A stretch of DNA of 9,132 nucleotides. Origin: Acidovorax_G sp046289925. Lineage in GTDB: Bacteria > Pseudomonadota > Gammaproteobacteria > Burkholderiales > Burkholderiaceae_C. The notes under the pieces were generated by a model that had not been told where the DNA came from, searched no databases, and was given only the letters and a program-made list of their open reading frames with translations. Position numbers and translations under genes: made by a program. The stretch spans positions 1-9,132 of the forward strand of contig JBKBUN010000132.1 of assembly GCA_046289925.1 (NCBI GenBank), given 5' to 3'. Position 1 is the stretch's first letter, and every line of letters begins with the position of its first letter. Of the stretch, positions 1 to 6,480 are shown one piece after another.

Positions 1-459
1 AAGGTGCAGCTCATCAGCCCCTTCGTCGGCCGCATCTACGACTGGTACAAGAAGCAGGCCGGCGCTGCCTGGGACGAGGCCGCGAACGCCGGCGACAACG
101 ATCCCGGTGTGAAGTCGGTGGCGCGCATCTACGCCTACTACAAGGACCATGGCATTGCGACCGAGGTCATGGGGGCCAGCTTCCGCAACGTGGGCCAGAT
201 CATTGCGCTGGCCGGCTGCGACCTGCTGACCATCAGCCCCGATCTGTTGGCGCAACTGCAGGCCAGCGAGGCCCCGGTCGCACGCAAGCTGACGCCGCCG
301 TCTCAGGTCGGCGTGGCCGAGGCCCCGCTGAGCGAGGCGGCCTTCCGCTACGCGCTGAACGAGGACGCCATGGCCACCGAAAAGCTGGCTGAAGGCATCC
401 GCGCGTTCGCCGTGGACGCCGGCAAGCTCGACGCCATGATCCAGGCGCTGCAGGCCTGA
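1..459 (+). CDS. tal: Transaldolase, C-terminal part (5' end outside window)
   Basis: Transaldolase moves a dihydroxyacetone unit between sugar phosphates (sedoheptulose-7-P + glyceraldehyde-3-P to erythrose-4-P + fructose-6-P) in the cytosolic non-oxidative pentose phosphate pathway. The frame is open from base 1 (first codon AAG) to TGA at 457-459, giving 152 residues, about half of a TalB-type enzyme (about 317 aa). Seen directly: LISPFVGR at residues 4-11, which carries the serine and arginine that correspond to phosphate-binding S176 and R181 of E. coli TalB, and MGASFRN around residues 57-63, with the arginine equivalent to R228. The Schiff-base lysine lies upstream of the window. Between these motifs there are about four more residues than I remember for TalB. 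The end is typical (KLAEGIRAFA). pgi follows 38 bases later, so co-transcription is likely. Confidence 0.95.
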   Translation, partial: KVQLISPFVGRIYDWYKKQAGAAWDEAANAGDNDPGVKSVARIYAYYKDHGIATEVMGASFRNVGQIIALAGCDLLTISPDLLAQLQASEAPVARKLTPPSQVGVAEAPLSEAAFRYALNEDAMATEKLAEGIRAFAVDAGKLDAMIQALQA

Positions 460-484
460 TCCGCCTTTCGCCCCTCACCCCCTC

Positions 485-488
485 GGAG
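485..488 (+). promoter_or_regulatory. Ribosome binding site of pgi
   Basis: GGAG lies 9 bases before ATG 498 and 6 bases before an in-frame TTG at 495. Both are usable. ATG 498 is preferred as the stronger codon with standard spacing. Confidence 0.6.
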
Positions 489-497
489 CCCTGATTG

Positions 498-2123
498 ATG
501 TCTCACCCGCGTTGTGACCAGACCGTGGCGTGGCAAGCCCTGGCCGGCCACCTGCAAGCCCATGGCCGCGAACTCGATCTGCGGTCGCTGTTTGCCGACG
601 ACCCGGACCGCGTGCGGCGGCTCACGATCGCAGCGCCCGAGATGGTGGCCGACCTGTCGCGCGCGCATTGGGATGTGGCCACGCGGGAGCACCTGCTGGG
701 CCTGGCGCGCGAGTGTGGCATCGAGGCCCGCCGCGACGCCATGCTGGCCGGCGAGCCCATCAACGGCACCGAGGGCCGGGCCGTGCTGCACACGGCGCTG
801 CGCGCGCCCAAGGGGCAGGGCCCGCACAGCGAGCTGGTGCACGATGTGCTCGACCGCATGCTGGCCTATGTGGACGCGGTACGCGCCGAGGGGCGTTTCA
901 CGGACGTGGTGAACATCGGCATCGGCGGCTCGGACCTGGGCCCGCAGATGGCGGTGCCGGCGCTGGAAGCCTTCGCCGATCCGGCCCTGCGCTACCACTT
1001 CGTCAGCAACGTCGATGGGCAGGACCTGGCTTCGGTGCTGCCCAAGCTGAAGCCCGAGACGACGCTGTTCATCATCGCCTCCAAGACCTTCACCACGCAG
1101 GAAACCATGGCCAACGCCCAGGCGGCGCGCCAGTGGTTCGTGGATGCGGGCGGCACCGACATCGCCACCCACTTCGTGGCCACGACGACCAATGTGGCGG
1201 CCGCGGCGCAGTTCGGGGTGACCACCACCTTTGGCTTCTGGGACTGGGTGGGCGGCCGTTACTCGATGTGGTCGGCCATCGGCCTGCCGGTGGCGCTGGC
1301 GCTGGGCAGCACGCATTTCCGGGCTTTCCTGGCCGGCGCGCACGCCATGGACCAGCACTTCGCCACCGCGCCGCTGGCGGCCAACCTGCCGATCCAGCTG
1401 GGGCTGCTCGATGTCTGGTACCGCAACTTCAAGGGCTACACCAGCCGCTGCATTTCGCCGTACCACAACGGCCTGCGCCGCCTGCCGGCCTACCTGCAGC
1501 AGCTGGTGATGGAGAGCAACGGCAAGTGCGTGGATGCCGACGGCCATCCCGTGCCCTACGCCACCAGCGAAGTGGTCTGGGGTGAGCCGGGCACCAACGG
1601 GCAGCACGCCTTCTACCAGATGCTGCACCAGGGCACGGACGTGATCCCGGTGGAGTTCATCCTGGTCAAGCGCCCGAGCTTCCGTCAGCCCGCGGCCATG
1701 TCGCCGGCGCTGCGTGACCTGTTCGCCGAGCAGCACCGCATGCTGCTGGCCAATGGGCTCGCCCAGGCCCAGGCGCTGATGTGGGGCAAGACCACGGCCG
1801 AGGCCGCGGGTGAGCAGGCGCCCACGGCGTCGAAGGACCTGGCGCCCGAGGTGATCGCGCGCCACCGTACCTTCCCGGGCAATCGCCCCAGCCTGACGCT
1901 GCTGCTGGACGAGGTGACGCCGCGTTCGCTGGGCGCGCTGATCGCGCTGCACGAGCACCGCACCTTCGTGAGCGGGGCGCTGTGGGGCATCAACTCCTTC
2001 GACCAGTGGGGGGTGGAGCTGGGCAAGGCGATGTGCAAGGAACTGCTGCCCCGCCTGAGCAGCGGCGATGTCAGCGGCCTGGATGCCGCCACCGCCGCGA
2101 TGATCCGACAACTGCGCGCCTGA
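498..2123 (+). CDS. pgi: Glucose-6-phosphate isomerase
   Basis: Interconverts glucose-6-phosphate and fructose-6-phosphate in the cytosol, linking glycolysis/gluconeogenesis with the pentose phosphate and Entner-Doudoroff routes. The protein has 541 residues from ATG 498, close to the usual 545-550 for the bacterial enzyme. Visible motifs in order: sugar-phosphate loop GIGGSDLGP at residues 141-149; SKTFTTQET at 195-203, phosphate binding; first PGI family signature DWVGGRYSMWSAIG starting at D249; ESNGK at 339-343, whose glutamate is the catalytic base; GTNGQH with the ring-opening histidine at 370; second PGI signature containing DQWGVELGK (502-510), ending in the conserved active-site lysine K510. 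All catalytic residues are present and the frame is unbroken. It follows tal by 38 bases and precedes a HAD phosphatase by 11 bases, consistent with one operon for sugar-phosphate handling. The TTG at 495 could add one residue. Confidence 0.97.
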   Translation: MSHPRCDQTVAWQALAGHLQAHGRELDLRSLFADDPDRVRRLTIAAPEMVADLSRAHWDVATREHLLGLARECGIEARRDAMLAGEPINGTEGRAVLHTALRAPKGQGPHSELVHDVLDRMLAYVDAVRAEGRFTDVVNIGIGGSDLGPQMAVPALEAFADPALRYHFVSNVDGQDLASVLPKLKPETTLFIIASKTFTTQETMANAQAARQWFVDAGGTDIATHFVATTTNVAAAAQFGVTTTFGFWDWVGGRYSMWSAIGLPVALALGSTHFRAFLAGAHAMDQHFATAPLAANLPIQLGLLDVWYRNFKGYTSRCISPYHNGLRRLPAYLQQLVMESNGKCVDADGHPVPYATSEVVWGEPGTNGQHAFYQMLHQGTDVIPVEFILVKRPSFRQPAAMSPALRDLFAEQHRMLLANGLAQAQALMWGKTTAEAAGEQAPTASKDLAPEVIARHRTFPGNRPSLTLLLDEVTPRSLGALIALHEHRTFVSGALWGINSFDQWGVELGKAMCKELLPRLSSGDVSGLDAATAAMIRQLRA

Positions 2124-2134
2124 ACCGACCCCCG

Positions 2135-2800
2135 ATGACCTTGATGCAAGCTGGCGCTGTGGCGCCTCTGCCGCCGCCCGACGCGGTGGTGTTCGATTTT
2201 GGCGGGGTGCTGTTCAACTGGCAGCCGGTGGTGCTGCTGCAGCAGGTGATGCCCGATCACGCCCGCAACGCCGAGGAAGCCCTGGCGCTGGCGCACACCG
2301 TGTTCCAGTCCTTCATGCCCGATGGGGACTGGGCCGCCTTCGACCGGGGCACGGCCGAGTGGGACGAGGTGCGGGGGCTCATCGCCCGGCGCACCGGCCT
2401 GCCCGAGGCGGATCTGGACCGGCTGATGCACGCCATCCCGCCGCACCTGGCGCCGCTGGCCGACACGGTGGCGTGGCTGGAGCGACTGGCCGCGGCCGGC
2501 ACGCGACTGCACTTCCTGTCGAACATGCCGGCACCTTATGCGGCCTTTTTGCAGCGCGAGCACGCCTTTCTGAAGCACTTCCACTCTGGCGTGTTCTCGT
2601 GCGACGTCAAGCAGATCAAGCCCAACGCAGACATCTTTCACACGGCCATCGAGGCGTTCGGCGTGGCGCCATCGCGCACGGTGTTCATCGATGACAACGT
2701 GCACAACATTCGCACGGCCCTGGAACTGGGCTGGCGCGCGGTGCGATTCGAGCACGCCGCGCAGGCCGAAGCCGATCTGAAGGCCCGCAGCTGGCTGTGA
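2135..2800 (+). CDS. HAD-superfamily hydrolase, YihX-like sugar-phosphatase candidate
   Basis: A 221-residue cytosolic protein of the haloacid dehalogenase superfamily, probably a phosphatase acting on a small phosphorylated metabolite. Motif I is FDFGGVLFNW with nucleophile D21. The usual second aspartate (DxD) is replaced by glycine 23, as in the YihX/epoxide-hydrolase-N-like branch (YihX of E. coli has DLGNV). Motif II is FLSNMP with S129, motif III is KQIKP with K162, and motif IV is FIDDN with D186 and D187. A helical cap (about residues 35-110) lies between motifs I and II, the subclass-I layout. The frame is open well upstream into pgi, but ATG 2135 fits the family length; ATG 2144 is an alternative. 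No clear Shine-Dalgarno is visible, so translation may be coupled to pgi, whose stop is 11 bases upstream. The substrate is not shown by sequence. Position after pgi and YihX's known glucose-1-phosphatase activity make a hexose phosphate a reasonable guess. Confidence 0.85.
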   Translation: MTLMQAGAVAPLPPPDAVVFDFGGVLFNWQPVVLLQQVMPDHARNAEEALALAHTVFQSFMPDGDWAAFDRGTAEWDEVRGLIARRTGLPEADLDRLMHAIPPHLAPLADTVAWLERLAAAGTRLHFLSNMPAPYAAFLQREHAFLKHFHSGVFSCDVKQIKPNADIFHTAIEAFGVAPSRTVFIDDNVHNIRTALELGWRAVRFEHAAQAEADLKARSWL

Positions 2801-2849
2801 GGGTGGGGCACCTCTGTCCGCGGCCCCTCTTGCCTGGCCCGGACGTGAC

Positions 2850-2886
2850 AACGGCGCCCAGGTTGCCCTGAGGCGCCGTTTCTGTT
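2850..2886 (+). terminator. Rho-independent terminator of the tal-pgi-HAD operon
   Basis: AACGGCGCC (2850-2858) is perfectly complementary to GGCGCCGTT (2872-2880). Inside, CAGG pairs with CCTG around a TTGC loop, with a single bulged A, so the hairpin has about 13 base pairs. On the plus strand it runs straight into TTTCTGTT. It lies between convergent genes and may also stop rpoH transcription, but the minus-strand side has no good T-run. Confidence 0.8.
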
Positions 2887-2906
2887 GGAGGGCGGGCGCG
2901 AAGGCC

Positions 2907-3842
2907 TCAGGCCTCGACGACCTCGGCCAGCGCCTTGCGCATCTTCTTCATGGCCGCCACCTCGATCTGGCGGATGCGCTCGGCGCTCACGCCGTAGTCG
3001 GCGGCCAGTTCGTGCAGCGTCATGCCGCCCGAACCGTCGTCATTGACCTTGAGCCAGCGCTCTTCCACGATGCGGCGGCTGCGGTCGTCCAGCGAGGCCA
3101 GTGCGTGCGTGATGCCGTCGGAAGCCAGCCAGTCGCGGCGGGCGGATTCCAGCACGCGGGTCGGCTCGTGGGCGTCGTCGGCCAGGTAGGCCAGCGGGGC
3201 CACGGGCGCGTCGCCATCGTCGTCGGTCGGGGCTTCGAGGGCCACGTCGCCGCCCGCCATGCGTGTTTCCATCTCGATGACGTCTTCCGGACGCACGTCG
3301 AGTTCGGCGGCCACACGGTGGATGTCGGCCTCGGACAGGCTGGCGCGGCCCATGTGCGCGGTGGGGTCTTCGGAGGCCTCACCCTTGAACTGGTGCTTCA
3401 GCGAACGCAGGTTGAAGAACAGCTTGCGCTGGGCCTTGGTGGTGGCCACCTTGACCATGCGCCAGTTCTTCAGGATGTACTCGTGGATCTCGGCCTTGAT
3501 CCAGTGCATGGCATAGGACACCAGCCGCACGCCCTGATCGGGGTCGAAGCGCTTGACGGCCTTCATCAGGCCCACATTGCCTTCCTGGATCAGGTCGCCC
3601 TGGGGCAGGCCGTAGCCGAGGTACTGGCGCGAAATGGACACGACCAGGCGCAGGTGCGAGAGCACCAGCTTCGAGGCGGCCTGCAGGTCGGCATGGTCAC
3701 GCAGGCGCCGGGCCAACGCCTGCTCTTCCTCGGCCTCCAGCATGGGGATGCTCTGGACCGAGCGGATGTACGCGTCCAGATTGCCCAGCGAGGGCACCAC
3801 ACTCCAGGGGTCACGGGTGGCAAGGGCGGTGGTCATGGTCAT
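2907..3842 (-). CDS. rpoH: RNA polymerase heat-shock sigma factor sigma-32
   Basis: Directs RNA polymerase to heat-shock promoters (chaperones, proteases). The protein has 311 residues, somewhat longer than E. coli RpoH (284). Seen: N-terminal region 1.2 (residues 20-50); region 2.1-2.2 with GDLIQEGNVGLMKAVKRFDP at 82-101; region 2.3-2.4 with SYAMHWIKAEIHEYILKNWR at 109-128; the RpoH-specific box QRKLFFNLR at 138-146, which separates it from RpoD and RpoS; and the region 4.2 helix-turn-helix at about 275-305 (LHELAADYGVSAERIRQIE). An acidic, proline-containing linker at about 200-228 probably accounts for the extra length. The start at ATG 3842 is supported by AAAGGA 7 bases upstream; a second in-frame ATG at 3836 is possible. 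Control appears to include HrcA through a CIRCE element upstream. It is convergent with the sugar operon. Confidence 0.96.
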   Translation of the reverse strand: MTMTTALATRDPWSVVPSLGNLDAYIRSVQSIPMLEAEEEQALARRLRDHADLQAASKLVLSHLRLVVSISRQYLGYGLPQGDLIQEGNVGLMKAVKRFDPDQGVRLVSYAMHWIKAEIHEYILKNWRMVKVATTKAQRKLFFNLRSLKHQFKGEASEDPTAHMGRASLSEADIHRVAAELDVRPEDVIEMETRMAGGDVALEAPTDDDGDAPVAPLAYLADDAHEPTRVLESARRDWLASDGITHALASLDDRSRRIVEERWLKVNDDGSGGMTLHELAADYGVSAERIRQIEVAAMKKMRKALAEVVEA

Positions 3843-3875
3843 CGATGGTTCCTTTCGGCTCCTTCTCGGATCGAT
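3841..3875 (-). promoter_or_regulatory. Possible hairpin enclosing the rpoH Shine-Dalgarno
   Basis: The self-complementary hexamer ATCGAT occurs at 3870-3875 and again at 3841-3846, where it includes the first two bases of the start codon. If paired in the mRNA the two would close a 23-base loop holding both purine-rich ribosome-binding stretches. The stem is only 6 bp plus a possible G-U pair, so stability is doubtful. A thermosensor role is inference by analogy with E. coli rpoH. Confidence 0.25.
3850..3855 (-). promoter_or_regulatory. Ribosome binding site of rpoH
   Basis: On the minus strand AAAGGA ends 7 bases before ATG 3842. A second purine-rich AAGGAG (3864-3859) lies 16 bases from the start, too far for normal use. 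It could act as a ribosome standby site or be coincidental. Confidence 0.75.
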
Positions 3876-3876
3876 A

Positions 3877-3903
3877 TTAGCACTCTGCGTAAGAGAGTGC
3901 TAA
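3877..3903. promoter_or_regulatory. CIRCE element, HrcA repressor operator
   Basis: TTAGCACTC, nine bases, then GAGTGCTAA: an exact match to the CIRCE consensus TTAGCACTC-N9-GAGTGCTAA. HrcA binds this inverted repeat and blocks transcription of heat-shock genes until misfolded protein titrates GroEL, which HrcA needs for activity. It ends 34 bases before the rpoH start codon and has no other gene to control nearby, so rpoH is the target. A chance match to 18 fixed bases is negligible. Confidence 0.95.
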
Positions 3904-3917
3904 GCACGGAAAGTTCC
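3890..3917 (-). promoter_or_regulatory. Candidate sigma-E-type promoter of rpoH, overlapping CIRCE
   Basis: On the minus strand GGAACTT (3917-3911) matches the sigma-E (RpoE) -35 box exactly. Sixteen bases later TCTTA (3894-3890) resembles the -10 box TCTGA/TCTAA. The -10 falls in the 9-base spacer of the CIRCE element, so HrcA binding would block it. An alternative vegetative promoter is TTAGCA - 18 bases - TAATAT, which also overlaps CIRCE. No transcript start can be seen from sequence. Confidence 0.4.
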
Positions 3918-3960
3918 CCCTCCGTTCTGTGCTTTTTCAGGCAAGTGCTGTCGATCGCCG

Positions 3961-3998
3961 TTCATTCCAGAACTTTCGTCCCTTCATTCTTGAACTTT
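3961..3998. repeat. Pair of 16-base direct repeats, 22-base period
   Basis: TTCATTCCAGAACTTT (3961-3976) and TTCATTCTTGAACTTT (3983-3998) differ at two central bases. They are phased 22 bases apart, about two helical turns. Each holds a TTCNNGAA inverted core. They lie about 120-155 bases upstream of the rpoH start, in the position of an upstream regulator-binding site, but they could be a simple duplication. Confidence 0.6.
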
Positions 3999-4093
3999 GG
4001 GGCGGATCCCCCCCCCGAGAAGCACGTCTCCGCCCTACGACGTGCCGGAAGCGGTCGATCACCACCTGGCCGTAGCCGCCGCTCCGGCCGGAG
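3999..4093. other. Short GC-rich stretch between rpoH control region and the accessory gene
   Basis: About 95 bases with no supported gene. It contains a run of nine Cs (4008-4016); a 7-bp inverted repeat GCACGTC/GACGTGC (4022-4028 and 4039-4045, 10-base loop) without a T-run; and a perfect 14-base palindrome GCTCCGGCCGGAGC (4081-4094) touching the stop codon of the accessory gene. The inverted repeat could act as a weak terminator for the hsdR-side transcript. Its high GC contrasts with the gene to its right. On the minus strand it reads SGGYGQVVIDRFRHVVG in one frame, which may be a remnant of an older gene or chance. Confidence 0.35.
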
Positions 4094-6449
4094 CTAATCC
4101 TGCGTGCTCTCGTCTGCGTTCTCGTCATAGCTTCTGTACTGAGGACCGAAGGTTTCGCGGTATGGCTGGCACTTGTCGCTGCAGTACCGGCATTGTGGGC
4201 AGACCAACTTTGTGCATGCCTCGCATCGCTTGTGTATGCCCAAGATAAGTGGTGAGTAACCGCACGGATCTTTGCCTTCCATTTTCCCGCCACAGTACGC
4301 GAGGATGGTTTCAAAAGCTGAATTTGGTTTCTCTCTCGCTTGCAGAATGCCGCCCAAGCTCATGCGGAACGTCTGGAATCGCTCTAGCGAGGTCTTTTCT
4401 TTGTTGTTCCACAATACCTGGAGGCTTCGGCAAAGGGTGCCTATGGTGTTTAGTGGATCTTCTATGCCGAGTGGTCGTAGATCTGTTTTTGTTGTTCTGT
4501 TTTGCTGNNNNNNNNNNCTGTTGATATAGGATCGATCTGTATGCTGATGGCGCATAGTTTTCCGTAGAGGGGGTGTGTATGTTATTCAGGAAGTCGGAAA
4601 GTATTGTGAGAAATAGCTCTGCCAATCTCGGGCGTCGGTTATCGTGCAGCTTTTGAAGGTTTGCGATGAAACCGCAATGCCAGGGGGTGAGTTTTCTTAT
4701 CAGCCAGTCTGGCAGCGGAAGGCCGGCGGCAATGTGTTGTGCGAGAGGGAATCGGTTGGGTGATCCGTCGTAAAGCAACTCCGAGTGTAAATTTTCTGGC
4801 TGCTTTCCTCCCTTTAGTCGTGCGCATTCTTCGGTGAATGATTTGAACCATTCGTCAGGGTAATCGAAATACCATGGCTGGATGGGTGAGGGGTTACGTG
4901 TTCCCGTTAACTCCAAGGTTCCGTTTTTGAAGCTCGTGCAGATTTGAGCTATCTTCTCCTTGCTCGTTTCGCCAAGATAGGTGAATTCACGATGATGCGG
5001 GTCACAGGGATCTCGCTTGGTTAGTTCGCGCAAGCTCAGGAAGGGAGATGCAACCCCCGCAATGACCACATCCCTTGCTGAGCGGTCTTGCTTGAATCTA
5101 GGGACAATATGTTCTAAGTGAAACGCCCGGGCACTGTTGGGTAAACGTGCGTTCTTCACGTCGACTGGCTTATTTCCGTCAATCAGCAGATCGAAAGTTT
5201 TCCAGGATGAAGACACTCCCGTTAACTGATGGGAGGCTATGTCCTCAACTTCGTGGCCAAGGTTTTCGTAGAACCAACTCGCGATCCGCTCTGCTGCCCG
5301 AGCTGACAGCATGCGGGCGCAGTCCTCTGCTGAGGCCGCGCGCATGGGGAGCCACTTCTCTGCGAGATCCTGATCGGTTTTGTTGAGCGCGCCACAAACA
5401 TCAGGTGCAGACCAAAGGCCACTGCTTGTGGGACGGAACGAGAAGAGTTCGGATAGACTCCAAATATGGCTTGAGTACTGCTTTCTAAGGATGTTTTTCT
5501 GAATTCTTCTGGGTGCCAGTTCGAATAGCGGGCTTCTGCTATCGAGCGATCTCCAGTGTGCCTCCCAAAACAAGTGGATGAGCTCGCGGAAAATCGGTGG
5601 TTCAGTGATGGATTTTGCTGTGCTTAGCGCATCAATTGCATGATCTAAGAAGAGTTTTAGTGAGTTGCTTGTCAGTGCTTCGAGAATCTCTATTTTTAGT
5701 CTCAACGAAGCAGCTGAGAGAGAATCCTTGAGGGTGTTGAGGTAATTCGCATTCTGCTCCCTCTTTGCCAGCGTGGCGACAACTTCTCTTCGGAGTTCTT
5801 TGCTGATATTCAAGGTCTCGGATGATAGAACCTTGATTTTTTGCTCTAATGTTAGATTCGTGTATCTGACATCGTGCCAAAAGCGCTCTTTCCACCATGC
5901 TGGTGCCAGGTGGAGAATAGCGGCGCTCAGCTCCGTCCGGTGGCGGGCGCGCCAGAATTCTGAAATCAGGGCTTCGCCACTGTGGGCGACTGTTGCCTCT
6001 TGTAGCGCAGCTATCACATCGTCCAATATTTGTTCGATGTGGGTCAATTCCGAAAAGATCTTTAGTCTAGTTGTCAGGTCGAGCGAGCGCAGCAGCATCA
6101 ACTCTTCTTGGTTCGGCGATATGCCTGCTTTCAGTTTGGCCAAGAGAGATACGCGAGCTTGCCTTTCTTGTTCGCGGCGCAGCGTCTCTTGCTTGGCTCG
6201 CTTTGCGGCAAGGCGGTCCATCTCCTCTATCCGGATTCGTTCTCTCTCAATGTCAGCGGACGAGCGGAGGCTCTGGCGCTCGATCCAGGTGAACGTGCAT
6301 GTGGAAAAGTGGGCATCACATCGCCCGTTCGGATATGTCCTGGTGATTCGCCCCTCGCCTAGCTCGGGTCTTGCCACATGCTGGACGAGCGTGCCAGTCT
6401 CGTCTTGGGCTTCGGAAGATTCGCACGCGTTGCCAGTTTGTTCGGGCAT
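4094..6449 (-). CDS. Unrecognised PD-(D/E)XK nuclease-like protein beside hsdR (contains 10-N gap)
   Basis: I do not recognise this family. From ATG 6449 there are 644 codons to the N run at 4508-4517, then 138 more in a minus frame ending at TAG 4096-4094, about 780 residues in all. The ATG is preferred over an upstream GTG (6506) because AAAAGGA lies 8 bases before it. Seen in order: a possible small beta domain (LGEGRITRTYPNGR, 30-43); a charged helix likely to form a coiled coil (about 64-105); two similar helical segments (about 127-190 and 248-320); a PD-(D/E)XK-like core with E387, D420 (TFDLLIDG) and D430-V-K432; and, past the gap, a six-cysteine cluster probably binding zinc. No signal peptide or membrane span is seen, so it is probably cytosolic. 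It starts 31 bases after hsdR on the same strand and has much lower GC than hsdR or rpoH, which suggests separate acquisition. A DNA-targeting defence role is inference; a restriction-linked protein of another function is possible. Confidence 0.7.
4169..4225 (-). other. C-terminal cysteine cluster, probable zinc-binding motif
   Basis: Within the accessory gene, a 19-residue stretch carries six cysteines in the pattern CxxC-x4-CxxC-xx-C-x3-C (CEAC, CPQC, then two single cysteines). Two CxxC pairs separated by a short loop are typical of zinc ribbons or knuckles that hold DNA, RNA or a partner protein. It lies about 25 residues before the end of the protein. Confidence 0.6.
4508..4517. other. 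Assembly gap (10 N) inside the accessory gene
   Basis: Ten Ns of placeholder length. On the minus strand the sequence before it ends CAACAG and the sequence after begins CAGCAA. Merging the shared CAG gives CAACAGCAA, which restores one reading frame (tyrosine, three glutamines, asparagine). The apparent frame change is therefore probably an artefact rather than a mutation. Confidence 0.9.
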
Positions 6450-6457
6450 GGATGCGG

Positions 6458-6464
6458 TCCTTTT
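6458..6464 (-). promoter_or_regulatory. Ribosome binding site of the accessory gene
   Basis: On the minus strand AAAAGGA ends 8 bases before ATG 6449 and lies inside the 31-base gap after the hsdR stop codon. It decides this start over the GTG at 6506, which overlaps hsdR and has no comparable site. Confidence 0.65.
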
Positions 6465-6480
6465 CGGCGGATGTCTGACT

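Noticed and set aside
348..2111. Long minus-strand open frame (587 codons) opposite pgi
   Set aside because: It mirrors pgi, which has every family motif. The translation is rich in H, R, G, A and Q with no recognisable motif, as expected of an antisense frame in GC-rich DNA.
1982..2134. Earlier start for the HAD gene inside pgi
   Set aside because: The frame is open but the extra 51 residues overlap the pgi active-site region and have no HAD character. ATG 2135 gives the family's normal N-terminus.
3012..4097. Plus-strand open frame of 361 codons opposite rpoH
   Set aside because: Antisense shadow of rpoH. It would also run through the CIRCE element and promoter region.
4311..4507. Continuation of the accessory protein in the frame that reads through the N run at its placeholder length
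   Set aside because: The residues after the gap in that frame are low-complexity and very basic (K, N, R, T, H, P). The alternative frame gives a balanced sequence with a cysteine motif, so the gap length is wrong rather than the tail being real.
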